DNA of 64,000 nucleotides from Mucilaginibacter ginsenosidivorans (lineage in GTDB: Bacteria > Bacteroidota > Bacteroidia > Sphingobacteriales > Sphingobacteriaceae). This document shows positions 26,278-34,900 of this stretch, piece by piece. Position numbers and translations under genes: made by a program. The stretch is taken from NCBI RefSeq assembly GCF_007971025.1, contig NZ_CP042436.1:124001-188000 (forward strand), written 5' to 3'. Positions within the stretch are counted from its first letter, which is position 1, and every line of letters starts with the position of its first letter. The notes beneath the pieces were generated by a model, which saw only the letters and a program-made list of their open reading frames with translations, had not been told where the DNA came from and ran no database searches.

Positions 26278-26985
26278 TTGACAGAACAGTATCACAAATG
26301 GTATTCGCATAATTTAGGTTTGGATGTGGAGATGCTGGTGTTTGGCGACCGCGGCTATCCCGTTATTTTATTCCCGACCTCGCAGGGGCGATATTTTCAG
26401 AATAAGGACGAAGGACTTATACAGGCGGTGGAATGGTTTGTGAACGAGGGCCTGGTAAAGATATTTTGCCCAGAAAGCTTCGACTGGCTCACGTGGTACA
26501 ATAAAGGCGTACACCCTGCCGAGCGTGCCCGCAACTATAATTTTTACGACAAGATGCTATACGAGGAACTGGCGCCCTGGGCCATGCACGAAACCGGCGT
26601 AAGCAAAGTAGCCACCGCCGGTTGCAGCTTTGGAGGTTACCACGCGGCCAACTTCGCACTAAAACATCCCGACCGGGTTGGGCATATGTTCAGTATGAGC
26701 GGGGCATTTGATGTGAAACAGTTTATGGACGGCGTTTACACCGACGATGTTTTTTACAACAACCCGATGGACTACCTGCCCGGCAGCAACCGGCCCGAGC
26801 TGTGGCACATGAACATCATCCTGGGCGCAGCCGAACATGATATCTGCCGCTGGGATAACGATCACTTGTCAAACATTTTAGGGCAGAAAAACATTAACCA
26901 TTGGCTGGACATACGCGGCATTGGCGAACACGACTGGCCCATGTGGCGGGCGATGTTCCCGCATTATTTAAGTACGATTAAATAG
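26278..26985 (+). CDS. esterase-fold alpha/beta hydrolase
   Basis: A 235-residue hydrolase with nucleophile elbow GCSFGGYHA (Ser near 116), a likely acid in GAAEHDICRWDND (about 184-196) and His in GIGEHDWPMW (about 220). It differs from the leftward esterase in having a short, compact sequence and no EF-hand-like loop. It must start at TTG: an in-frame TAA lies 13 bases upstream and the next ATG (26332) would remove the first strand. It is first in the rightward amidoligase series, so its substrate may be the ester, amide or peptide product of those ligases (inference). Confidence 0.82.
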   Translation: MTEQYHKWYSHNLGLDVEMLVFGDRGYPVILFPTSQGRYFQNKDEGLIQAVEWFVNEGLVKIFCPESFDWLTWYNKGVHPAERARNYNFYDKMLYEELAPWAMHETGVSKVATAGCSFGGYHAANFALKHPDRVGHMFSMSGAFDVKQFMDGVYTDDVFYNNPMDYLPGSNRPELWHMNIILGAAEHDICRWDNDHLSNILGQKNINHWLDIRGIGEHDWPMWRAMFPHYLSTIK

Positions 26986-26986
26986 C

Positions 26987-27015
26987 TATGAGACGTGAGA
27001 TATGAGATTTGAGAC
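26987..27015 (+). repeat. TGAGATTTGAGAC repeat, copy 1
   Basis: Tandem-like run of TATGAGACGTGAGATATGAG then ATTTGAGAC, starting two bases after the TAG stop of the esterase gene. Related copies are at 29394, 29525 (inverted) and 31898. Confidence 0.6.
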
Positions 27016-27077
27016 AGGCTGTTTTTTTAGGATCAGGCTTTATCAAATAGACGTGAGGTTGGGGCTGTCACATAAGA

Positions 27078-27103
27078 GTGTCACAAAATAACGGACGGAC
27101 ACC
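27078..27103 (-). repeat. GTCCGTCC-type repeat, outer right copy
   Basis: On the minus strand it reads GGTGTCCGTCCGTTATT then TTGTGACAC, 24 of 26 identical to 24595-24620. It lies 32 bases before the ATP-grasp ATG. Confidence 0.6.
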
Positions 27104-27135
27104 ATTTGGAAACTAACATTTAACCAGAACATACT

Positions 27136-28233
27136 ATGAAAAAAATAGGCATCTTATTCGGACAGGAAAATTCATTCCCCCACGCATTTGTCGACCGCAT
27201 CAATCAAAAAGGGGAAAAAGACATATCGGCTGAGTTTGTACACATCGATAAGGTGATGCAGGCCGAATCGCAGGGCTATTCGGTTATTATCGACCGTATA
27301 TCGCAGGATGTGCCCTTCTATCGCGCCATGCTGAAGAATGCTGCTATTTGCGGTACAGCGGTTATCAATAACCCTTTTTGGTGGAGCGCCGATGAAAAGT
27401 TCTTCAACAATGCCCTGGCCGTTAAGATAGGTGTGCCCGTGCCTAAAACGGTTATACTGCCATCAAAGGACCTGCCCGACGATACCACGTCGCAATCGTT
27501 CCGCAACCTGGCCTACCCGCTGGATTGGGACGGGATATTCAATTATGTCGGGTTCCCGGCTTATATGAAACCGTTTGACGGCGGGGGCTGGAAAGAGGTT
27601 TATAAGATAGACAGCCTGGATGACCTTTGGCCCAAATACGACCAGACCAAACAATACGTAATGATGCTACAGGAAGAGATAATTTTTGATGATTACTTCC
27701 GCTGCTATTGCATAGGCGGCAAGCACGTGCGCATTATGCAGTACGAACCGCGCAACCCGCACCACCTGCGTTACGAGCATGGTAAAGCGCCTGCTGAAAA
27801 GAAATTGCTGGAAACGGTTAAAAACTATGTCATCAAGCTGAACAAATATTTAGGCTATGATTTTAATACGGTTGAATTTGCCATCCGCAATGGTGTTCCT
27901 TATGCTATCGATTTTTGTAACCCGGCCCCAGATGCCGAGGTAACCAGCGTGGGGCAGGAGAATTTTGACTGGGTGGTGGAAACAGCCGCCGACTATGCCA
28001 TCGAGCGTGCCAAAAAACAAAAGTACGGACAGGACAACCTTACCTGGGGCGAATTTGTGCGAACGGGTGCGGCTAAAGAAGATTTGCTATCATCGGAGAA
28101 AAAAATTGAAAAGAAGGCTGGCAAAAAAGATGTGGAGACAGGGAAGATAGACCATGCCATTTCGGCCGAAGAAACGGTGAAGAAATCAGCACCCCAAAAA
28201 GCCCCGGCTAAGAAACCGGCAGCAAAAAAATGA
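27136..28233 (+). CDS. ATP-grasp family ligase
   Basis: A 365-residue ATP-grasp enzyme of the RimK/D-Ala-D-Ala-ligase type, which would join a carboxylate to an amine through an acyl phosphate. The N-terminal strand KKIGILFGQEN, the middle segment GFPAYMKPFDGGGW (ATP lysine and glycine loop, about 138-155), MLQEEI and the metal-binding VEFAIRNGVPYAIDFCNPAPDAE near 250-270 support this. The last ~50 residues are a Lys/Ala-rich tail (KAPAKKPAAKK) of nucleic-acid- or polyanion-binding type, outside the catalytic fold. The substrate is unknown. Confidence 0.82.
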   Translation: MKKIGILFGQENSFPHAFVDRINQKGEKDISAEFVHIDKVMQAESQGYSVIIDRISQDVPFYRAMLKNAAICGTAVINNPFWWSADEKFFNNALAVKIGVPVPKTVILPSKDLPDDTTSQSFRNLAYPLDWDGIFNYVGFPAYMKPFDGGGWKEVYKIDSLDDLWPKYDQTKQYVMMLQEEIIFDDYFRCYCIGGKHVRIMQYEPRNPHHLRYEHGKAPAEKKLLETVKNYVIKLNKYLGYDFNTVEFAIRNGVPYAIDFCNPAPDAEVTSVGQENFDWVVETAADYAIERAKKQKYGQDNLTWGEFVRTGAAKEDLLSSEKKIEKKAGKKDVETGKIDHAISAEETVKKSAPQKAPAKKPAAKK

Positions 28234-28290
28234 ACCTATAAGACGATGGGCCATTAACCCATCGCCATGCAACCAAACCATAACCCAATT

Positions 28291-29388
28291 ATGAACGAAT
28301 TTACCTTAGGCGTTGAAGAAGAATTCATGGTGATAGACCCGGTGACCCGGGAGCTGAAATCGCATGAGCAAAAAATTGTTGAAGGCGCCCAAAAGATACA
28401 CGAGGACCAGGTGAAGGCCGAAATGCACCAGGCCGTGGTGGAGGTGGGCACACACATTTGCCGCAACACCGGCGAGGCGCGCAAGGAAGTTGGCAAATTG
28501 CGCGGTACCGTGGCACAACTGGCCGGCGATCTGGGCCTGCGTATAGGCGCGGCGGGAACGCACCCTTTCTCGCACTGGCAGCACCAGTTAATAACCGACC
28601 ATCCAAGGTATTTCGAGATAGTAGATGAGATGCAGGAGGCTGCACGCTCCAACCTTATCTTCGGACTGCATGTGCATGTAGGCATCCAGTCGCGCGACCT
28701 GGCTATACACATTGCCAACCAGGTGCGCTATTTTCTGCCGCACGTTTATGCGCTATCCACCAACTCCCCTTTCTGGGAAGGACGAAACACAGGATTTAAA
28801 TCGTTCCGCACCAAGGTATTTGACAAGTTCCCGCGTACCGGCATACCCGACTATTTCAGCAGTATCGAAGAATACGACCGTTATATCAAGTTGCTGGTGA
28901 AAACCAATTGCATCGACAACGCCAAAAAAATATGGTGGGACATACGTGTACACCCATTCTTCGAGACTATTGAGTTCAGGATATGCGACTGCCCCATGCT
29001 GATAGACGAGACCATGGCTTTTACGGCTTTGTTCCAGGCTTTGTGCGCCAAGCTGTATAAGCTGCGTTTGCAAAATATGTCGTTCATGACCTATAACCGG
29101 GCGCTGATCAATGAAAATAAATGGCGGGCGGCAAGGTATGGGATTGATGGAAAAATGATCGATTTTGGGAAGGAAATGGAAGTGAATACCCGTGGTTTGA
29201 TACTGGAGCTGCTGGATTTTGTAGATGATGTAGTGGATGAGCTCGGCTGCCGCGATGATCTGCAATATGTACATAAAATACTGGAACACGGTACCGGCGC
29301 CGACAGGCAACTGGCAGTTTACGAGCAAAATAGTAACTTTGCCGACGTGGTGGATTATATCACCTCGCAAACTTTAAAAGGTATTTAA
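28291..29388 (+). CDS. carboxylate-amine ligase, YbdK/GCS2 type
   Basis: About 365 residues, matching the glutamate-cysteine ligase family 2 (YbdK). The start MNEFTLGVEEEFMVID, the FGLHVHVG motif (about 130-137), NSPFWEGRNTG, the IWWDIRVHP segment and EFRICD are diagnostic. The family condenses the gamma-carboxyl of glutamate, or another carboxylate, with an amine using ATP. An upstream in-frame ATG at 28267 adds eight residues absent from the usual start. The ATP-grasp gene lies 57 bases upstream. No glutathione synthetase is recognisable, so the product need not be glutathione. Confidence 0.9.
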   Translation: MNEFTLGVEEEFMVIDPVTRELKSHEQKIVEGAQKIHEDQVKAEMHQAVVEVGTHICRNTGEARKEVGKLRGTVAQLAGDLGLRIGAAGTHPFSHWQHQLITDHPRYFEIVDEMQEAARSNLIFGLHVHVGIQSRDLAIHIANQVRYFLPHVYALSTNSPFWEGRNTGFKSFRTKVFDKFPRTGIPDYFSSIEEYDRYIKLLVKTNCIDNAKKIWWDIRVHPFFETIEFRICDCPMLIDETMAFTALFQALCAKLYKLRLQNMSFMTYNRALINENKWRAARYGIDGKMIDFGKEMEVNTRGLILELLDFVDDVVDELGCRDDLQYVHKILEHGTGADRQLAVYEQNSNFADVVDYITSQTLKGI

Positions 29389-29393
29389 AAATA

Positions 29394-29566
29394 GATTTGA
29401 GACGTGAGATATGAGATTTGAGACCTAAACAGGCGAAAATCATCCTACACCTTGCCGCTCAAATCCAAAGAAAAATAATGATTTTGAGATAGATTGGGTT
29501 TTGAGACTTTGTACCGCGCAAATTTCTCGCATCTCACATCTCACATCTCAAATCTCACATCTCAAA
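29394..29566. repeat. TGAGATTTGAGAC inverted-repeat element
   Basis: Left arm 29394-29424 (GATTTGAGACGTGAGATATG then AGATTTGAGAC), a middle copy near 29481-29508, and a right arm 29525-29566 with repeated CATCTCA and CAAATCTCA in inverted orientation. It fills the spacer between the GCS2 and glutamine amidotransferase genes. Confidence 0.65.
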
Positions 29567-29569
29567 AGA

Positions 29570-30409
29570 ATGACAGATAAACCCGAAGTTAAAGTCGCGA
29601 TACTGGACCTTTACGATGGCATTGCCAACGAAGGCATGCGCGGCTTCCAGGATATACTAAAACGATACAGGGAAAAGCACCAGCTTAATTTAAGCTATGG
29701 TATATTCGACGTACGCAAAAAATGCGAAGTGCCGGAGTACGACGATTACGACATTTATATCGTAAGCGGCGGCCCTGGTAGCCCGATAGACAGCGAAGGC
29801 AGTGAATGGGAAAAGAAGTATTTTAACCTGGTAGATAAGCTGGAGGACCATAACCTGTCGAACACTACACAAAAGAAACACGCTTTTTTTGTTTGTCATT
29901 CCTTTCAGCTGATGTGCCGCAAATACCGGCTGGGTGATATAAACCTGCGCCGGTCACCCTCATTTGGCGTACTGCCTGTACACATGACCAAAGCAGGGAC
30001 GAGGGAACCGGTATTCGAAGGATTATCCGACCCATTTTATTCGGTCGATTCGCGTAGCTGGCAGGTAATCAATCCCGATGAAAAACGCTTTGTTGAGCTG
30101 GGTATGCAATTACTGGCCATCGAAAAAGAGCGCCCGCATGTCGATCTGCCGCGGGCTATGATGGCCATCAGGCTTAACGAGTATTTTATTTCTACCCAAT
30201 TCCACCCTGAAGCCGATGCTGCCGGTATGAAAAACTGGTTGGGCAAGGAGGAGAAAAAGACTGAAGTAGTAACCGAGCACGGGCTGGATAAATACACCGA
30301 AATGCTGGAACGCCTTGACGACCCGGATAAGATAATGCATACACAAAACACCATAATCCCTAATTTTTTGGATCAGGCAGTGATGAGTTTGCAAGAAAGC
30401 CTCGCCTAA
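29570..30409 (+). CDS. class I glutamine amidotransferase-like protein
   Basis: About 279 residues with a class I GATase domain related to GMP synthase. SGGPGSP forms the oxyanion-side loop (about 64-70), the nucleophile Cys is in FFVCHSFQLM (about 107), and the His-Glu pair is in FHPEAD (about 208-210), so the triad is complete. It would release ammonia from glutamine, perhaps to amidate a carboxylate activated by the neighbouring ligases, or hydrolyse a gamma-glutamyl bond. ATG 29570 is preferred; the longer frame from 29501 is encoded by repeat sequence (RISHLTSQISHLK). Confidence 0.83.
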   Translation: MTDKPEVKVAILDLYDGIANEGMRGFQDILKRYREKHQLNLSYGIFDVRKKCEVPEYDDYDIYIVSGGPGSPIDSEGSEWEKKYFNLVDKLEDHNLSNTTQKKHAFFVCHSFQLMCRKYRLGDINLRRSPSFGVLPVHMTKAGTREPVFEGLSDPFYSVDSRSWQVINPDEKRFVELGMQLLAIEKERPHVDLPRAMMAIRLNEYFISTQFHPEADAAGMKNWLGKEEKKTEVVTEHGLDKYTEMLERLDDPDKIMHTQNTIIPNFLDQAVMSLQESLA

Positions 30410-30410
30410 A

Positions 30411-30429
30411 TCCTCTCCAAAAGAGAGGA
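30411..30429. repeat. C-rich/GA hairpin repeat, copy 2
   Basis: TCCTCTC-caaaa-GAGAGGA, a perfect hairpin in the spacer just after the amidotransferase stop. It belongs to the same style of intercistronic hairpins as 3791-3814. Confidence 0.55.
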
Positions 30430-30468
30430 CTCGAAATTATTAGAACAGATTTAGAATCTCTTAACAAT

Positions 30469-31662
30469 ATGGAGTCATCAGCCAGGAAAGCATTTAACGA
30501 TAATTTCACTCCTAAAAAATACCAGGTTTTTCTTGATGCTTTGAATAAAGGACTGAAAGAACCTATTGCTTTCCGCGTAGCGGAAACACCGGTTTTCCTC
30601 AGTGATGATTTCCGCGACAAGTTATTAGTCGCAGGAGAAGATATTATCAATGTCATTCTTCAACCCAATTTTAAGGAGTTAACCGAGAGGGCCATCCCCG
30701 AAAAATGGAACGTTGCAAACGAAAATGACCATCCCCATTTTATTGCTTTGGATTTTGGCGTATGCAAAGATGAACACGGTAATATCGTACCCAAGCTGAT
30801 AGAACTCCAGGGGTTTCCTTCGCTTTATGGTTTCCAGATTCATCTTGCCGATACTTATCAAAAGGCATTTGAAATACCCGATAACCAGACGATCTACTTC
30901 AACCACCTGGGACGGGCGGTCTATATCGATCTGCTTAAAAAGACGATTATCGGGTCGCATCACCCCGAAGAAGTTGTGTTGATGGATGTTAATGCCCATG
31001 AGCAAAAGACCTCTGTCGATTTTTATATCACCCAAAAACTGATCGGCACCCCTGTTATTTCGCTCGAAGAGCTTATCGAACAAAACGGCAAGCTTTATTA
31101 TGAAAGCCGGGGCGCTTATAAACCTATCAAGCGCATTTATAATCGCCTGATATTTGATGAGCTAGACGGTGATCCGGATATCTTCAACAAAGTAGTTGAT
31201 ATCCGAAAACCGCTTGAAGTTGAATGGATAACGCATCCTGCCTGGTTTTATCGCATAAGTAAGTTTACCATGCCATTCCTGAATGGGGATTATGTACCCA
31301 GGACGCAGTTTTTGCACGAAGTAAAACAAATACCGGCTGATCTGGATAAATATGTACTGAAACCTTTATTCTCTTTCGCCGGGCAGGGCGTTATTATTGA
31401 TGTAAAAAAAGGAGATATCGAAAACATCAAAGATCCCGAAAACTGGATATTGCAGGAAAAAGTCAATTACGAACCTGTACTGCAGGCGCCTGACGGCGGT
31501 GTGAAAATTGAGATCCGTTTACTTTATCTTTGGCCCGATGGCGATACCAAGCCAACACTTGCTATAAATCTTGCACGCTTAAGCAGGGGAAAAATGATCG
31601 GCGTGCGTTATAACAAAGATTTTGATTGGGTTGGGGGCACTGTGGCCTTCATGCGAAAGTAA
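30469..31662 (+). CDS. divergent ATP-grasp-like protein
   Basis: A 397-residue protein I do not match confidently to a named family. The C-terminal third has ATP-grasp features: KYVLKPLFSFAGQGV (about 299-313), the lysine/Gly-rich nucleotide loop; NWILQEKV; and KIEIRLLYLW...NLARLSRGKMIGV with a Gly-rich end (FDWVGGTVAF), the metal-binding region. The N-terminal part contains DFGVCKDEHGNIVPKLIELQG. The layout recalls glutathionylspermidine-synthase-like or permuted ATP-grasp enzymes. It is the last gene of the amidoligase series, 59 bases after the amidotransferase gene, with no terminator between. Confidence 0.65.
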   Translation: MESSARKAFNDNFTPKKYQVFLDALNKGLKEPIAFRVAETPVFLSDDFRDKLLVAGEDIINVILQPNFKELTERAIPEKWNVANENDHPHFIALDFGVCKDEHGNIVPKLIELQGFPSLYGFQIHLADTYQKAFEIPDNQTIYFNHLGRAVYIDLLKKTIIGSHHPEEVVLMDVNAHEQKTSVDFYITQKLIGTPVISLEELIEQNGKLYYESRGAYKPIKRIYNRLIFDELDGDPDIFNKVVDIRKPLEVEWITHPAWFYRISKFTMPFLNGDYVPRTQFLHEVKQIPADLDKYVLKPLFSFAGQGVIIDVKKGDIENIKDPENWILQEKVNYEPVLQAPDGGVKIEIRLLYLWPDGDTKPTLAINLARLSRGKMIGVRYNKDFDWVGGTVAFMRK

Positions 31663-31713
31663 AACCTTATACTAATACGCTTGTATATTCGTATATAAGA
31701 AAGGAAAATGTAG

Positions 31714-31721
31714 TAAATTTG
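31714..31721 (+). promoter_or_regulatory. -7 box of the FeoB-associated-type gene
   Basis: TAAATTTG, exact TAnnTTTG, ends four bases before the ATG at 31726. Confidence 0.5.
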
Positions 31722-31725
31722 TGAC

Positions 31726-31887
31726 ATGATTTTTCAGTTGATCGTAGTAGCGTTACTTTTTGCCGCAGCGGTGTTTTACCTGGGCCGCACGATATATAAA
31801 AGCGTGTCGTCCAAAAAAAGCTGTGGCGAAAACTGTAAATGCGGAGTGGATTTTTCGAATATTGAACCGACCGGGGCTAAAAAATAA
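31726..31887 (+). CDS. FeoB-associated Cys-rich membrane protein
   Basis: A 53-residue protein with one N-terminal transmembrane helix (about 3-20), a basic stretch and the cysteine cluster KKSCGENCKCGVDFS (Cys33, Cys37, Cys39). Size, topology and the C-x3-C-x-C cluster fit the FeoB-associated family, thought to assist ferrous iron uptake. No feoA or feoB is in the window, so it is an orphan here. It has its own promoter box. Confidence 0.75.
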   Translation: MIFQLIVVALLFAAAVFYLGRTIYKSVSSKKSCGENCKCGVDFSNIEPTGAKK

Positions 31888-31897
31888 ACTTAAAGCA

Positions 31898-31979
31898 GAT
31901 ATGAGATTTGAGACGTCATACTAAAAAGCCAAATCAGAATATCCTAAACTCATATCTCAAATCTATTATCTCATATCTA
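31898..31979. repeat. TGAGATTTGAGAC inverted-repeat element, short form
   Basis: AGATATGAGATTTGAGAC at 31898-31915 faces CTCATATCTCAAATCT at 31949-31964, followed by one more ATCTCATATCT. It could fold into a hairpin just upstream of the polysaccharide fusion gene. Confidence 0.6.
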
Positions 31980-31983
31980 ATAA

Positions 31984-34900
31984 ATGGCCGATAAACAGGT
32001 TTTTCAAGCTGATACACCGGGTAGGTGGACCCGTTTTAAATGGATTAGCCGTGGAATTATCATCGTACTGGCCGCAGCCGTTGTGGCATCAGCCATAACC
32101 GTTACATCAAAGCAATACCCGTCTTTACCTAATCTTAACCCCGCACCAAAAAAATTATCAAAGGAAGAGCTTGAACAATTAAAAAGATCCACCAAGTACA
32201 GGGCCTTCAAGATCGATACCGAAAAGATCGGCATCCTGCGCAGAAACCTGCGCAGGCACCAGCTTAGGCACCCGAATAATAAAAATCGTATAAACGCTGC
32301 ATTTTACCGGGCGTGGGAGCCACAGGCATATTCCTCACTGGTCGATCACATCGCAAAATTGGACATGGTGGTTAGCGAAGGCTTCACACTAACTGCCAAT
32401 GCTGATACCGTTACCGCTAAAATAGACACCGGGCTAACCAACCTTAACAGGAAGTACAAAAAACCGATATTGATATCGCTCACCAACTATATCAATTATG
32501 ACAACCTGCATGGCGCTTTTGATAACAAGGATCTCGACCGGATAATTAAAAGCAAGGACCTACGGACCAAATTCATCAAAAGTGTTGCCACCCAATTGGC
32601 TAAATATCGTTTCCAGGGCGTCAACCTTGAATTTGAAGATATAAAAGACCGGAACGATAAAAACTTTATCGCACTCGAAAAAGAATTTTACCACACCCTG
32701 CACCCGATGGGCTACCTGGTAACCACCAATGCCTGGCCCGAAGATGAGCAATACGACCTGAAACGGTTAGTGCAGTTTAATGATTACCTGTTCATCATGG
32801 CGATAGATGAACATAGTGAGGACAGTAACGCCGGCGATCTTTCAAATCAGCGTTGGGTAGAGGAAATACTGGATAAGGTTTGTGATAAAATACCCAGCGA
32901 AAAGGTTATCCTGACCGTGCAGGGCGGTGGCTGCGACTGGACGGAAAACAGTACCGGCAAGTCAACCAGCTATCAGCAGTCCATCAGCTATGCCCAGCAG
33001 AATGAGAGTCATATAACTTACGATCCTACTTCGGCAAACCTGCATTATACCTATTTTGACCAGGACAGCCTGGAACACACCGTCTATTTCACAGACGCAG
33101 CAACAAATTTCAACGTTATCCGCATGGCTGACGATTGGGCCACCGGTGGAATTGCTTTATGGAGGCTCGGCTTTGAAGACCCACGCTTATGGGCATTTTT
33201 CCAGAAAGACCTTTCCCTCGACTCACTAAGGAAAACAGGCATTGATATCAAGAAGCTGCAAACCGTAGGGTTGAACAACAGGATAGATTACGCCGGTGAC
33301 GGTGAAGTGCTTGACCTGGTTACCACCCCCGATACGGGTCACATAAACGTAACCCTGGATACCGTTAACTATTTTGTTACCGATCAGCATTATATCAAAC
33401 TGCCTACAAAATATGTAATCAAACGGTACGGATATGCACCCGGCAAAGTGGTACTGACATTTGACGATGGTCCCGACCCGGACTATACCCCGCGGATACT
33501 GGACATTCTGAAAAAAGAGAAGGTGCCGGCGGCCTTCTTCGTCGTCGGTTCCATGGCCGAGAAATACGTGCCCATTCTGAGACGCGAGTACGAAGAAGGT
33601 TACGAGATAGGCAATCATACCTACCTGCATCCTGATATATCCACCATAAGTTTACAGCGCGTAAACCTGGAACTTAATGCTACCCGGAAGCTCATCGAAT
33701 CAGTTACCGGGCGTAGTACCATTTTGTTCAGGCCACCTTTCAATGCCGACGCAGAACCGCAAACGCTTGCCGAAGTTTTGCCTGTAGCCGAAAGCCGAAA
33801 ACAAAGCTACATCACTATCGGCGAATCTATCGACCCCTGGGACTGGCAGCCGGGTGTAACGGCCGACAGCATCGTGGCGCGGGCAATTAAGCAAAAAGAC
33901 GCCGGGTCGATGATCTTGCTGCACGATGCGGGCGGCGATACACGTGAAGAAACGATAAAGGCGCTGCCGCGCATTATCCATTATTTTAAAAGCCACGGGT
34001 ACCAGTTTACCACCATTGCCGATGTATTGCATACCGATAAGGCCGAATTGATGCCGCCGATACGGGATGACGCAAATACGGGCATAATGGGTACGCTTTA
34101 TGATATTTTTATTCAGGGCTTCTTTTATGGCAACTGGTTTATGCTGTATCTGTTCCTTTCGGCTATTTTCCTTGCTATCGGGCGTATCGTACTCATAGCG
34201 ATATTAGCCGTCCGGCAGTATTATGAAGATAAAAAAGACAAAAACGAGCGGACGGATGAACACCTGTATCCGGTTAGTATCATCGTACCGGCTTATAACG
34301 AGGAAGTAACTGCCATTAAAACTATTCAAAGTCTTTTGCAGGTCGACTATCCCGAATTCGAGATCATATTTATTGACGATGGGTCGAAAGATAAAACTTA
34401 CGAATTGGTAAATGCCTCATATGGCAACCACCCCAATGTGAGGGTACTTACCAAGCCCAACGGAGGCAAGGCGTCGGCATTGAATTTTGGCATAGCACAT
34501 TCCAGGTACGATTTTGCGGTTTGTATTGACGCTGATACGCAACTAAAGAACGACGCTATTCGTCACCTGATGACCTATTTTACCGATGACGAGATAGGTG
34601 CTGTAGCAGGTACCGTTAAAGTAGGCAACGAAACAAATATCATTACCATCTGGCAGTCCATCGAATACATCACCGCCCAAAATATGGACAGGCGCGCATT
34701 CGATGTGATCAACAGTATTACCGTGGTGCCAGGCGCCATCGGCGCTTTCCGCAAGGCTGCGGTTTTTAAAGCAGGCGCTTTCACCTCCGATACCTTAGCC
34801 GAAGACTGCGACCTTACCATGCGCATATTGAAACAGGGTTATATCATAAAGAATTGTGCAGAAGCTATTGCTTATACGGAGGCTCCAGAAACCCTGAATG

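Noticed and set aside
26278..26280. Esterase gene as a 5'-truncated pseudogene because it lacks ATG
   Set aside because: TTG start codons occur here (also for the GT4 gene), the catalytic residues are complete and the first strand is in place.
28753..29370. 205-codon frame opposite the GCS2 gene
   Set aside because: It lies fully inside a conserved family member on the other strand and has no recognisable domain.
29501..29569. N-terminal extension of the amidotransferase
   Set aside because: The extra 23 codons are the TGAGATTTGAGAC repeat read in frame; the family fold begins right after ATG 29570.
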